Source: Acanthochromis polyacanthus
Taxonomy: Eukaryota > Chordata > Actinopteri > Pomacentridae
Reading direction: 5' to 3'
DNA: 64,000 nucleotides
NCBI RefSeq assembly: GCF_021347895.1
Contig: NC_067121.1
Location: forward strand, 35,885,974-35,949,973
Under the pieces are notes generated by a model. It saw nothing but the letters and a program-made list of their open reading frames with translations, was not told the origin of the DNA and ran no database searches. Shown one piece after another: positions 10,563 through 58,394 of this stretch; position 1 is the stretch's first letter; each line of letters starts with the position of its first letter. Made by a program: the position numbers and the translations under genes.

Positions 10563-13500
10563 ATTATGGGCTTGGCATTCCTCCCTCTCCTCGTGTTTTG
10601 TTGGGAGCCCACATGTGGACCTCCAGCGCCAGCAGAGTGTGGCAGAGGGTCACTGTTTCCCACAGTCCCTCAAGATTCACAGACTTTCTTCTTACCCCAC
10701 TGATCCTTTGCTGTTGGTCCCCCCCTCCCTTTCAAATACAAAATTTTCCGCTCGCACCAAAAATAGTTGTCAGACTGCGCTGGGCATGCTTGCATGGTGC
10801 CCTCCTGTCGCTTACGGTGAGCTGAGCACACACAGAGATTCTTAATAGTGAGGAAATTCAGTAATTTTTTGTTTGTTTGTGTTGTTTTTTCTCTCACTGT
10901 GACGAAAGAATATCCAGTTTTTGTGCGAGTGAGTGAAGTGGGGTGAAATAAATGAAAATACTGCTGGGTGTTCTGGCACTGTTGCATGTAGAGAGAGTGG
11001 GCATGTTCCGAAAAAAAAAAAATTAAAGTTGAGGGATGGGGACAAGGTAGGCACTATATGATCCTCAATGCTACTATACAGCATGGTGCTTGGTCAGAAA
11101 TACCCAATTTATTATTTAATCAAAAGCTAACATTTAAAAATAATATGGTTTAGACTGGATTCTAAGGTCACATTGCTGCCTTTACAGTACAAGTACTACA
11201 CTTAAAATCAGGAATCTCTCTGTTTACGTCTGCACATCTGTTGCCTCAAAAGATATAAATACAAAGCTTTTTTTTCTAAATTTTTCTCATGCTATTCGTT
11301 ACTTTAGCATAAGAATTTAATAATGCAGTATGGAGCTCTTGTATTCCTCTACTGGCATATTACACAAACAGTGTGCTTATGATGTATACCTCGCCATCCT
11401 CCTCATCAGTCCCTTTGTTTTCCACTGTAACTCTGTCTCTCAACACTAAATTAAAGGTAAAGGTTAAAGGTCATACCAGAAAAGTCATGAAAGATGACAG
11501 AAGCGGAGACACTAGAAAAAATATGGAAACACAAGAAGACTTATCGGAAGGCTTACGCACTCAGGTAAACATCTTAACAGACAAATGATGGAACACAAGA
11601 CCTAAATATTCACAGTAGTAATTAGAAAACAAGACAGGTGAAACTAATGAGGGTGGAGACAATCCAAAAAGGAGGGAAACCACTCAAAGGGAGAAGATAG
11701 TAACACAGGAAACACAAGGAAAGAACAAAGAAAAAACCAAGAGCTCAACAGATACCCTGAAAATGATGATCTATTAATGACATATGCTTGAAGAAGTGGC
11801 TATAGCTGCTTGCCAGAAGTTATTGAAACGAAATTCCTTACTTTTGCTGGTCTGTCAGCAGCTGGTAAGGCGATTTGCAACACTTAATGTACTATTATTT
11901 TTACTGTGATTATTTAATTACATGAAAACTTTTGAAACTTATGAAAATCTAAAATGCTTATAAAGAACAAATTTCATTGTGAACAACTATGAAAACCCCC
12001 AGAGCACAGGGTTTAAGTTCTGACACACACCATCCAAACAACAATCTTGCTTCATTTAGAAGAAAAAGAAGACTGCTATTCATTTGGTGTCAATCCGAAT
12101 CAGTAGAAGTTGTATTCTTACATTAAATTAGTCCAGAAATCATCCAATCCACTGCCTAAATAAAAAGTACCTCATCAACACGAGCCCCAGCAGCCTTGAT
12201 ATTGCGTTTTACGGTCTGACAGCACAGCCAATTGAAATTTACCCTCCCGTGTGATGACACAAGGGGTCGTCCAAACCCTCCAGTTATGTTTGCATAGCTA
12301 CATGGTTTTGGAGTGGGGGAGTCAGTAAACAGGTAAAATGCTACAAATAGAATCTATAGCCACTTAAGAATATAGTCTTTAGGGAGGTCAGCCTGTTCCC
12401 GGGTCTGCGTCAGCACTGACCTTTTTACTGTTTGCTAAAGGGATTTGATTTCACCTCTACCTCTCTCGCTTTTACTTTTTTTTTTCTCTCAACATTCACA
12501 CTTGAGGCATCTGAGGAGGATAAAATGGAAGTTTTGTCCAGGAAGGAGAAGCTTTGGTGGTTCAGTTACAGGCCAAGTGATATCACACCGCTGATAGAAG
12601 GAAATGTTTGGCATTTTTAAGCAAAGAGGGACGAGGGTTTGTGCATCTTGACATGAAACTCTTCAAGAAAGCATGCATACTTGTACAGAACACATGCATT
12701 CAGATGTACATTTCACAGGGAGGTCAGAGGTCAGGGACAGCACAAGACATGAAGTAACTGTCTTGCAGAAGGAATATTCCATCGTGCAGAGTCTTGCTTT
12801 CTTTTCACTACCTCCTGCTGAGAACCATTGCTGAAATTTATTTGCACTCATCCTCCCACTGGTTGCTTAAAAACTAAAAATACCCTTCCCTGTGAGTTGG
12901 ACATTGACCTACCATCTCTTCAGTTTCTTCTATGTGTTGTCAAAGTCAATGCGTGTAGCCCTCATGAACCTACAGCACCCTCTGCTGGCATTATATGGAC
13001 AGATCCCACCACTTTCATTTGTTGCATTTGATGAAAAAGATCTGGAACAATTTGAATTTAAGTCACATGCAAAAAATGAATAGTTAAAGAGGAGGTCAAA
13101 GGGTTTTAAAAAATAGCAGAAATGTCAGCACTTTCTTTCCTTGAAGATACAGCTGTGAGAAAGAGAGCAGAAGAAACTGTATGTCTTCCTATAATGTCCA
13201 TTTCCTAAGCAAAGCTGAACAAGCAGCGGTTTTCCTTTGTGACTAGAGAATTATATGAGATCTGTAGAAAGGATCTGCAGATTAAACATCAGCCATGTGG
13301 GCTTTCATCACAGTTCCAATCCGGTTCTTTTCTATTCAAGTCTATATTTCATTGCACAATAGGCTTAAAATCTAACCGGAGACGAATACTCAACCTTAAA
13401 AAAACAAATGTCTGGATAAACATCTGTTATTTATTTTTTGTCATTGGAGTGAATTTAGTTTGGTGCTGTCACAAAATCTCCTGAACTTGATTAACAGGTT

Positions 13501-13920
13501 AGATTATACAGCAAAAATAAGTCTTTATTGTCGAGTCACACAAAGACAAAACAACTAACAAAGAAAACTAGGGTGAAGTATAAGATTAATTCAAACCTAA
13601 CACACGAAGAGAAAATTGCTCCGATGTGAAACCTATAGAAAGCATCAATCCCAGTAAATATGCAGTAATGTGACAGGATGACATGAGTTTAGAATGACAT
13701 TTCTTGGAGTTCTCGCTGACATGATGTGTGGAAAATGGCAACAAATCGCCTGAAGTCATTTCTCCTTCCCAATGAAAATTCATTATCTTGTAGCTGCTTG
13801 GTAATTACCCATGAAATTAAAGTTTATTCAGGGTATTGTGACCATTTTATTGTCAAATTATAACTATGAGACACGAAAAATGCATTTTAAAGATGAAGTC
13901 AATGTGTAGAATTAAAGGGA
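10563..13920. other. intergenic stretch without recognised genes
   Basis: Open frames here are short and have no recognisable domain. Sequence is AT-rich with occasional homopolymer runs. I see no repeat with clear borders. Confidence 0.45.
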
Positions 13921-13924
13921 AGGT

Positions 13925-14140
13925 TTAGCTGAGCTCTTCTAAATTAAGCTAAGCTACAATAATAAACAAATATAAGCTATGCAAAGCTAACATAGAAAAA
14001 CATGACTCTTGTGAAAGTTACCACCAAGTAGTTTATTTATGCTCACAGCTAAGATAAGCTAAAGTGATCTAAGTTAGATAAGTAACGGAAAGTTAGGTAA
14101 ACAAAGCTAAACTAGGCTAGGATAAGCTCATAGTCTGTCA
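13925..14140. repeat. degenerate AAGCTAA-type tandem repeat
   Basis: The words AGCTAA, AAGCTA and GCTAAG recur about a dozen times in some 215 bases at irregular spacing. This looks like an eroded short-period tandem array. Confidence 0.6.
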
Positions 14141-16517
14141 GGGAAATAAAATGCTAAACTTTAAAAAAAAAAAAAAAACGTGGCCACTTTTGGTGTTTTC
14201 TCTAGCACACAAGCAGTGACAAACAAAATTCTTATTAATAATTAATAATAAAACTAGCAGTGACTTTAGGACTGAGCCTACAAGGGTAACGCTCAGATTT
14301 TCGTTTAACGATAGCTTCAGATCAAAATTTTTTGTTTTTTGTTTGTTTTATAAAATCATAAAAAAATCCCAAACAAAACGCATTTCATCGGATGCTTCAA
14401 ACTCAGTTGAACTTTTCTTGTTCAGACTAATTTGGTTGAAAATCCAAGACAAAAACCAGTTTTTCAGGTTGTTCTTTAATCTGTAATTATCAGAGGTTTG
14501 ATACACAAGTCCTCCAGGTGCTGAATAAATGGCATTGAAACCTGCCTACCCCAGCTTTAAAGGATTTAAGAAGGGCCTAACAGGCAGTAGAAACAGATAA
14601 GGAAAGATGACATGTTGCCGTCTTCAGGTTTCGCACGATAGAGGAGGAGGGTGCATGGTAAGCCATCTGGGCTCTAGGACTAATTGTTTTATTCTAAGTT
14701 GCTTTAGGTAGAAATTCTATGTTTTTTGTCAGCAACATATGCGACAGATTTGGGGTGTTGTGTTATTGCACTTTACCAGTGAATTCCTGCATCTCTTCTC
14801 CTGGATTATTTAAAGAGTCATTCACATGGGTTACTTCAAAACAAAATGCATAAAAACAAGTTTTCTAACCAAAGGCACAGTGTTACGTAAGATTATAGCT
14901 CTGTAAATCTTTGTAAACAAGAAAACCACTGGTCTACTCGGTTTCCCCTGGCTGTGACTTTAATGCGGAGCCTCGCATGGGCTAAACATAAAAAGAAATT
15001 GAGCACAAAGTGTCCTACCATTTAAACAATTTTTGCTATGTAATAACTTGAAAATGGCACAATTCATAGATTAAGGTCTAAATTCCTCTGAATAAAACAG
15101 ATGATGAACATGAGGCTAATGATGTCTACCTACAGGGAAACATAGTGACAAAGCAATTTGTTGATTTGTTCTTGCGACCTCAGGTTTGACTGTTTAATTG
15201 CCTCGGGGCTTCTGTTAGAATTACTGTTAGAAGCGGAGAGTTTCTTTGTGTAAAAACACATCAAAAACCTCGCACAGTCTTATGACTACAGAGCAAAGTG
15301 ATTCTATGAAAGAGTAACACATGATTTGCTGTGTGATTAGCAGTTAAGAGCAAAATAAAAAGGATAATTTAAGAGTCGACCAGAGCTAAAAATAACATCT
15401 GGTCTGGGAATGCTATAGAAAAACTAATGCTGACTGATGACGAGGCACAAAAACTGACATTCATTCAGTTTGTATCATTTACACTGGTGTATATAATTTA
15501 TGAAGGATGTTTCCAGCTAGGCTACAGTACATCAAATGTCCTGACTGTTTGGATTGCGTAAAAGTGCAATAAAATCATCATTCCCACAAACTGAAAACAA
15601 TTCATGTTTACTCATGTCCATTGTTACTCAAAGCTCACTCCTCTTCCCCTGCGACAGTTCATTGTAATCCACTCTGCTACTCAGAAAGACAGAGGAATGT
15701 TCCAGGTTTACAAGGTGTTTCCTCTGCTGGCACAATGTGTGTATTCGTGTGTGTGTGCGCACGAGAGAGTTTAGTGTCGTGTCTCTACTGAAACATCAGC
15801 AAATCCCTGTTACCCATAATGCACTGTGGGAAAGGTAACACCCACTGTGTTTACCTGCAGGAGGAAGCCAAAGACGGAAACTACCAGAAAGAAGGGAGAG
15901 GAAGAAACAAAAACAAACAGCCACAAGAACAGAAGAGAAGAGTTGCTGTTGTTGTTAAGTGTGATCCAGCTGTTGCTTTGTTTAAAGAGGACTTTATAGA
16001 AAAGTTGGAGACTTTAAGAGAAACTTTGGAGCTTGTTTAACTAACTTTTTGGCATTACAAAGGTGTGAGTAACAGGAGTGGGACGTCAGAGTGGGGGGAG
16101 GAGCTGCAGGACTCTCCATGTATGGACTCTCACTCTGTTCATATGGTAAATAGAAGGTCACATGGGGCAGTAGTCTTGGAGCAGTGGAGGAAAAAGGGAG
16201 GGAAAGGAAAAAGGAGAGAGAGATACACTGAAGGACTTTGGCCTGCCCCATGTGCAGGAGGCGGCACCTCACCCTGAGCTCAGAGGACACTGGATTACAC
16301 CACAAATAGGAAACAAAATATCTCAAGTGTCATGTTGTGGTTGGACTGAAGCTCTATCTGCTTCACCAGAGGCCTGATTGGGCTCTTGTCTTTTTTATTT
16401 TGCTTCCTTTGGATATTCTTTTCCTTCTTCACTGTTGGGGTGAAAGTCCAGTGTCATCCCAGTTGTTCATCACCGGAGACGTCTTTGTGTTTTCTACGGA
16501 TAACACAAGGAGCCAAG
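14141..16517 (+). other. slc12a7: upstream region and probable 5'UTR of slc12a7
   Basis: This is the flank upstream of the slc12a7 start codon. The exon containing the ATG is open in frame for over 100 bases upstream, but the first in-frame ATG is the annotated one at 16518. Pyrimidine- and G-rich patches occur from about 16060. No convincing TATA box was identified, so the transcription start is not placed. A 16-base poly-A run lies near 14163. Confidence 0.4.
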
Positions 16518-50876
<34,359 letters not shown>

Positions 50877-51884
50877 CGGCAAGAGATTTCTGGTCATTTG
50901 GAAGGTCACTGGGAGGAAACCTGGTCGGACACTGGAAGAACAGAAGGGAAGGGTGGTGTGGATGACAGGATGTTCAGATGGGACCAACATGTGGGACTAA
51001 TTCCTTCTACCCTGCTTCAGGAGAAAAGCCATACAACGTTATGGAGAATCATGGCTGCTGTTCAAGACAGGGGACACTGCCTGCAGCCCAGCCTGAGCTC
51101 AGTGCACTTTCTGGGGTACACATGGAAATCTACTCCCCCATCCTCCTGGAGCTTCTTGACTTTAAAATGACTTTAAAATGCAAGACACCACGGATGCGCC
51201 TGCCTTTTGAGAATACTGTATTATTCCCTTCTTGTTTTCTGAGATTGCATGGTGACGTTCTTTCACCAAACAAGAACACTCTTTATATGATGTTTTTCTG
51301 GTCAACAGTCCAATCACTGGTTTCACTGAGGAACGCTGACAGAGTGGATAGTTTCTTTATTTATTTTAGTGGCAATGGTGAAACTTTTCATCAACATTTA
51401 ACAAAGATTTGACTTTGGAACATGTTTTAAAGCCAATATATTTCGGAGAATATCATCTAATCAAACCTAAATGCAGCGATTACTCTGGATAAATGTGGCG
51501 CTGTTGCTTGTAATTTAGATGGTCTCGGCTTTTACTTATACGTTTCTTTGGTTGTCATAGATAATATTAATGTGCCAAGATTGATCAAACAAGACAGTTA
51601 TATGGATGAACTGCAGCTCCTGTGGTTGTAGCATTTTGCTAAATCTTTATCTGTGCTGTATTTGACTAATTTCATAGAAAGCCAGTGGTAATCTGGTTTA
51701 TGAGGTAAACTGAGCAACATGGAGCTCATATAGTAGTTTTTTCACTTAATTTAGGTTTTTGGTCAATGTACATTTTGGTAATTGGATTTTCTGCTCTGAA
51801 ATGGGTACTGATAAACAAAAAACGAGTGGTTATTTGATTTTTGTTTGAAAAAAATCTAAATTGAAATACAAGGCAAATAATCCC
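50877..51884 (+). other. slc12a7: proximal slc12a7 3'UTR
   Basis: No polyadenylation hexamer AATAAA was seen before about 51917, which lies inside the left inverted repeat of the next element. The transcript may therefore end within or beyond that element. Open frames here are incidental. Confidence 0.4.
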
Positions 51885-53367
51885 TGTATGGTTCGCTCAT
51901 TAGTTTTTCCATTTCAAAATAAAATGACAAAAAACAAATAATTGGTTTGTTTTTGTTGTTTTTTCGTTTAAAAATTAAATTTGAAAAACGAAAATCAGAG
52001 AAAGGAAAAAACGCTTTGTTTTTTTTAAGGTTTAAACAAACAAAAAAGCCTTTTCCCATTTGGAAGCTCCTGGCAGAACCGGAAGTCAAAGTGAGAACTC
52101 CTGGCGACTTGATTTCATTTCTCTGTCTCAAACTCCGCACCACGCACAGTGAAAACAAGACTTGTTTGTCTTATTTAGAGCGAGTAGGCTCATCATCCTG
52201 AGAACTCATGATCTCAGTGTGAACAAAACCCCTTTAATGGTCCAAGTAAGTATTTTTAAGTATTACAATGTGAAGACCTCCGGCGACCGCTGTTCTAGTT
52301 TAACTGACGATCAGGTTAACTGGTGATAGTTTCCGTCTCCAGATGTTTCGTTGCAGGTTTGTCCCGACCAGACCTGGTTGTGTGTCAAATAAAGACATTA
52401 GACAAAGAAAACTTCCCTGAAAACCGTCGGCATCATTACTTAATAAAGCCTATATCCATGTAAACATCACCTATAGACGGTTAAAAGAAATGCCTCTAAT
52501 TTTATTTCTGGATTCCATCGTTTCCTCTCACCGTTCATAAAAACACTTGTTTTTTTATTTCGCCAGCAGATTTCCTTTTACTGTCTGTAGGAGATATTTA
52601 CATGGGTATAGACTTTATTCAGCAGTGATGCAGACGTTTTTCGGTGAGCTCTTCTTTATCGAGTATCTTAATTTCACACACAGATCCAGGTCTGGTTTGG
52701 TCAAATCTGCTACGAAACATCTGGAGACTGAAACTATCACCAGTTAAACTGGAACACCGGCACCAACAGATAACATCCTGTCATAACTTTTCGTCCGTAA
52801 ATCGGACCTATCAGTAAAACACACAGAAGTGAAACATAACATTCTACAGTTAATAAAGTACGGCACTGAAAATATCATATCTGGTTAATAGAACAAATTA
52901 CAGCTCTCTCCAAATCAGCATTAGACACGATTGCGTCTTCTTAAATTGTTCTCCATGCAGAACCTCCTGACTCTCATTATGCACTCTATAATATAATATA
53001 ATATAATATAACATAGAGCAATGTGGAGCTCCATGATTTCTGCGTGAGTTTTGTCACTCTCAAAGAGAATGAAATTGGAAAAGCGCTCCAGTACAGCCAT
53101 TCGAGATGTGTTCACGAGCCAGACCAGCTTTAAGCTGTTCTTAATCAGCGACTTCCGGTGTTGCAACAAATTAAAACAACAGCCGAATTTTGTATTTCGG
53201 GTTAAAAAGCTAGAGCAAAAAATTCCACACTGTGGTTTTTCCATTAGTTAAATAATGCATTTGTACATTTAGGTTTTGATAACTGAAAAACAAAAAAAAC
53301 TACGTGGTTTATTGTTTTTTTTAGATTTTATTTTGAAACGGAAAAACGAATGAACGAACCATACACA
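51885..53367. mobile_element. 1.5-kb element with about 41-bp terminal inverted repeats
   Basis: The left end TGTATGGTTCGCTCATTAGT (from 51885) and the right end (to 53367), read in reverse as TATGGTTCGTTCATTCGTTT, match at about 38 of 41 positions, continuing through TTTCAAAATAAAAT. The interior has no recognisable transposase, so it is a non-autonomous DNA element. No target duplication was identified, and superfamily is unknown. Confidence 0.7.
52987..53012. repeat. (ATAAT)n short tandem repeat
   Basis: About five ATAAT pentamers in tandem, inside the terminal-inverted-repeat element. Confidence 0.9.
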
Positions 53368-56300
53368 GATTCAAAATATACATAGACCGTTTTTTAAGTG
53401 TTCTGCTGACACAGTTATGTGGAATGCATTATATGTTGTTATCAAAAAAGAAATAGTGAAAAAAAAGGTTTGTCAGTCTGTATAGTGGAGATTGTATGTG
53501 AGGCTTGTATGCTGAAGTGTAATGTGTTACTTATCTAATTATTCTGTCACTGTAGATGAACTAATCATAAAGGCATATGTCTTAGAAATATCACATGGAC
53601 TGTTGGTTTCTGTGTATATAAATGAAAAAAAAGGACAAATTAGTGACTTTTGCTGCCCTTTGACACCATTTTAGAAAACTTTTTAAAAAGTAAAACTACT
53701 GTTTGAGGTTGGGGAAATGTCACATGTTGAACATCAGGCAGAAACTGGCTTCAAGATTCATAAAAAGTAGCATTAAAGGATTATTTCCATTTGTCCCAGA
53801 TCTTCACAGTTAAAATGAAACAGGGTAATAATGTTCATCAGATCCCACTCACCAAGACGTTTGCTGCAGAATAAGAGCATGACACCACTTCCTGATTTGT
53901 TGCTGAGCATAAACAATCAGTTTGCCACTTGATCAAACGACTTCTGTTTCTTGTCATTTGCACGAAAAGCAGTTTGCTTGTGAGAAAAGATAAATGTAGT
54001 TTTTTGTTTCACATTGAGGCCATTAGAGCATAATTAGTTTTTTTTGTTGTTGTTTTCATGGGTGGTGACCCTGATATATTGTCACTGCATTCATCACAGA
54101 GTTAATAACAAGCTTCAGTAGATTAAAAACTCAAAAGAAAGGTTTGGAACCCACTTTGGCTTGGGATTATCTCCTCAGTGGACAATACAAAGTTGTTAAA
54201 AGTGGCTAATTTCATTCAGACATTTAAAACAGTCTGAGGAAGTTTTGTTGATTATCTTGCTGGGTTGTATGGGTCTAGGATGTGTTTCTATGACTCCCAT
54301 AATGAGTTTATATACAGTCAGAAGTGTTTGTGAAGACGTGGAAGGAACCTCCCATATCATGACACGGAACATGCATCTGTAGACACACAAAGACAAAAGG
54401 CAGGAAATGTCCAAGCAGGAAGTCTGTATGCGAAGGAAATGAGGCTGAATGAGTTGTTGGTCAGATGTAGACTATTATGATTTCTGTAATTACATTCTAT
54501 TTATCTCAATTTCATTTTTTTCCCGTTTTTTTGACCCAGTTTAAGATGAGAGCTGAAGTTGAGTTTGTTTTTTTTAAACATTTTAACCTAATAGGGTCAA
54601 ATTTACTTCATAAAAACTGTTATTATCTATGTCATTTCATCACTTATTTAAAACCACTGATTACTTTATTGTAACATTAGCATCATGTAAGCAAACTGGC
54701 ATTTGAACAGTTAATATCCACAGAAAATGAAATAATATTTAGTTGTTATAATCGAGAATGATGTTGGTTAAAATACATTAACCATTGAAAGAGGAAAATA
54801 ACGTTAATATTTTACCTTTTTAAGGCATTTTGTGTTGTTTTATGTTTTACAAGCTCATTTTTGTCTTGAAGTTTTAAATCTGACGGTGCATGAAAAATAA
54901 TCAGAATCAGCAGTGGAGTTAATCCCAGATTGTGATAATTAAAAGTCAACAGTGTCAATATGTAAAAAACTGGCATTTAAGGGGTTAATAATTTGCAGGT
55001 TAAACACAATTTCATTCGACATCGTCGTAACTAAAAAAGGCTCAAGTAAACTGTGGCCTTAGTTTTTTTGGTGAGCCTTGACCCTTGTTTTCAGAGTGGT
55101 ATATTCTTGCGTGATTAATTTTCATCAGATAGAGTCCGTTCTTGTCCGGCCCAGAGGAAAGTGGAGCTGGGTTGCTGTCACCTCTTACATAATTGGTCTG
55201 GGCTCAGTTTCCAAAAATCAATTTAATCCGAAAATCATCATTGTCTCTTTGCTCACAAAAGAACAAAAGACAATATTGGAGCTGCAGTAAGAAAGCTGTG
55301 GGGAAACTTGGCCCAGGATAAATGGCTTCCTGTTTGTCCCAGAGAGCGGTTAGCTGGGTCAGCAGGCACAGAACAACAACAACAAAAACCTACCAGGCCG
55401 ATGCTCTGATCACTGTCTGAATTACTACTCTGCTCCACGGTCTGCTGTCTGTAACTAGTGCTCCACCAGCGCTCACTTTAAAGTGCATGCTGCCCTTTAA
55501 CAATCAGAACAGTTATCCAAATCTGGCACTTTATTGTTTTCCCAAAAAGAATCTCGTCTGCTGGCTGGGATCCGCATAAAAAAACACTCTGGCCATAAGT
55601 GTCACTGTGTGAAACACTTCACACAGCTCGTGAAAAACCAACGATTTTTACCATCTAGAATGTGTCTGTTTTGTAGCTTACATTGCAAAGAGGTTCCGTC
55701 TACAGCAACGATCCCGCATGACGGACTTACAAAACAAACTATGCGTTCACTTTATAGTGTAAATGTGCTATAAATGTTTGCTATAGAACAAAACAAGTTG
55801 AAGTTTTAAACTGCAGGAGGCTCTTCCTGTGACATCATCAACACCAGACGAGCCTCCTGACCAGTTCTGGACCAGAAGCTCTTTGAGGGCTTGATTAACT
55901 TTTTACTGGAGCTGAGCACAAACACTGTGAAAATGTGTGGGTCACCACTGAGGGACGTTTATAAAAGGTTCTTCACATTCTAGTATTATGGAGCTAGGGA
56001 GTGTGATTATCATGTCAATGTGATTTATAGTAATTTACAACAGAAATGAAAGTCTTTATGTATAAAATGCAGGTCCATCAGCCAACTATTCCTGCAGTTA
56101 ATTGTTCTTTTTTTTTTTTGATAATTAGTCCTTTTTCTGTCTTCAGCTTGCTTGAGAAGTAGAAACCAGCTAATGTTTAGCATTTTAGCCAAAAAAAATG
56201 TGTTAAAGCTGCATATGGTTCAGTTGATGACTTGCATATTAAAATCTTTTACTATCACAGCTAAAAGGAGAGCAAATATTGGTGGACACCAAGAATCCCC

Positions 56301-57822
56301 AGCAAAATATTTTTTACAGTCAAATGACAGCGCCCTCTAACTGGTAATACAAAATTTTGACTCTGGTCAGTTTAAGGCTTTTTTTTGAATCGACTGTTCG
56401 GCAACATTTTTTTAAGGGTTTCAAATGAGGAAAGATCATATAGAGTACCATATGGTCGCCTGGAGAAAGAGGACTGTACCCAACATTTTATAAAGCACTA
56501 CACTTTTGTTGCGTGGTAACTCCCAGAGTTTATAGTTGAAAAACATTGACTTATCATTTATTTTGAGGAAACCGATCAAATCAATCATAAACAGATTGTT
56601 AGAATAGCAATATGAAGACATTCTATGATGTTACTATAGAGTGGGACAAAAAGGAGGAGGTTGGGGTGGACTGATGAGTCAATAAAGCGCAGAAATGACA
56701 CAAGAGATCGCTGTTCCATCAATTCTGGCTTCTTTTAGCCATAACAGCACTTGTTTCGTTTATAGCCAGCAAGTAATGGTTGTAATCATGGCAACAAATG
56801 TCACCTAACCTTAGCAAATTTTAATACAAACCATGATCTTTTCTAACCAAACCTTTAACTAACCTTTTAAGTGCCAGTTAAAGAAAATGTTCTGCTGTTT
56901 TCTATGGAAGACTTGTTGGTAGTTGCTGACCAGTTTGCCATATCAGTTAAAAAAAATCCTAATATGCAGCTATAAATATTTTGCATGTGAGATGAGCCTT
57001 ACTGAATAGTTCCAGGTAAAAAGATACTAAGAAAACATCATCTAGTTGAAGTAGTAAAGTGATACATCTCAACTGTGCACATAAAGATCTTGTATTTGTA
57101 CTCTATGTAGCAGTATTTTACTAATGTGGTTTGGAATTGCTTTCGTTTGTTACTTTTAATAATGAAAGTTTCTCTTAATCAATCTACATGTTTATCACTG
57201 AGGCTGTCGACATCAGGTTCCCACAGCTTCCACTGACCCCCCAGCGACATCTCAAGCTTTGGCTAAACGACAGTTTTTGGGGGAAGCCGCCTATCTGAGA
57301 GCTAAATCTAGCAGAAGAGCTAAAGAGGGAAAACACAAGAGGTTTAGGAAGGGAATGTACTCTGCAGAAAGGATGCAGCAGGAGGAGTGGGGGTACCTCT
57401 GTCTCCCACCCGAGTCATTATCATTCCAACATCTGCTAATAGTAGGGTGTTAACATCACAACATGGACTATTTCACAGATTCCCACCAACCTTGTTGACC
57501 CCTTGAAGGTTTGCTTCTGTTGGCATAGGAGAAAAAATCTGGAATAATATTGAATTTTAATTCTGAAAGTTATGCACTTAGTGAAATATTGCAGTGTGCT
57601 TCCTTTTATAAAAGGCCTTTATGCAGCGTTTTACGGCATGTCTTCTTTATTCAAGATCAAAGCAGAAATGATGTTAAACCCATTTAGCCTGAAGCCACAC
57701 AGACTAATCTGATAATTGCTATTCATTAGATGCCTGATTTCATTTCATCATCTGCTCATGGCTGAACTCAGGGACCAGGCTGCACAACCCTTTAATCTGT
57801 AAAAAAAAAAAACAATTGTTGA
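53368..57822. other. intergenic stretch without recognised genes
   Basis: AT-rich sequence with no conserved coding exon, RNA gene or clear repeat border that I can identify. The first few hundred bases could still be slc12a7 3'UTR. Confidence 0.45.
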
Positions 57823-57834
57823 ACTGCACTGACA

Positions 57835-58108
57835 TCCATCCATCCATCCATCCATCCATCCATTCTCTATACACCGCTTTAGCCTCACTAGTGTCGCGGG
57901 GGGTGCTGGAGCCTATCCCAGCTGACTCGGGTGAAGGCAGGGGACACCCTGGACAGGTCGCCAGTCTGTCACAGGGCTACATATACAGACAAACAATCAC
58001 ATTCACACCTACGGACAACTTAGAGTAACCAATTAACCTCAGCATATTTTTGGACTGTGGGAGGAAGCTGGAGTACCCGGAGAAAACCCACGCATGCACA
58101 GGGAGAAC
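57835..58108 (-). mobile_element. 5'-truncated SINE with perfect 12-bp target duplication
   Basis: Same family as the SINE at 26185-26540, with shared words GACACCCTGGACAGGTCGCC and GGAGAAAACCCACGCATGCA (allowing single differences). It lacks the tRNA-like head, stopping near GGGAGAAC. The tail is the CATC repeat on the plus strand. ACTGCACTGACA occurs at 57823-57834 and 58109-58120, directly flanking it. Truncation of the 5' end is typical of target-primed reverse transcription. Confidence 0.85.
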
Positions 58109-58154
58109 ACTGCACTGACAGTTACACAAATTTCAAACGTCATTATTTCAAGAA

Positions 58155-58394
58155 TGGTAAATGGTTGTATTTATATAGCGCTTTTATCCGAAATGCTTTA
58201 CATGATATGTCTCATTCACCCATTCACACATTCATGGCAGAAGCTACCATGCAAGGCACTAACCACAACCCGCCAGGAGCAATTAGGGGTTCGGTGTCTT
58301 GCTCAGGAACACCTCGACATGAGCACGACGGGCTGAGGATCAAACCGGCAACCTTCCGGTTATAAGACGGCCACTCTACCCGCTGAGCCATGCC
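58155..58394 (-). mobile_element. second SINE family, tRNA-like head and L2-type tail
   Basis: On the minus strand it begins GGCATGGCTCAGCGGGTAGA, with a box A-like TGGCTCAGCGGG and box B-like GGTTTGATCC (58337-58346). It ends AAAAGCGCTATATAAATACA then ACCATTTACC. That end resembles the 3' tails of L2-clade LINEs in fish. No clear target duplication was seen. Confidence 0.65.

Noticed and set aside
16386..16517. In-frame upstream extension of the KCC4 N-terminus
   Set aside because: The open frame has no ATG before the conserved MPTNF start; only a TTG codon would begin it.
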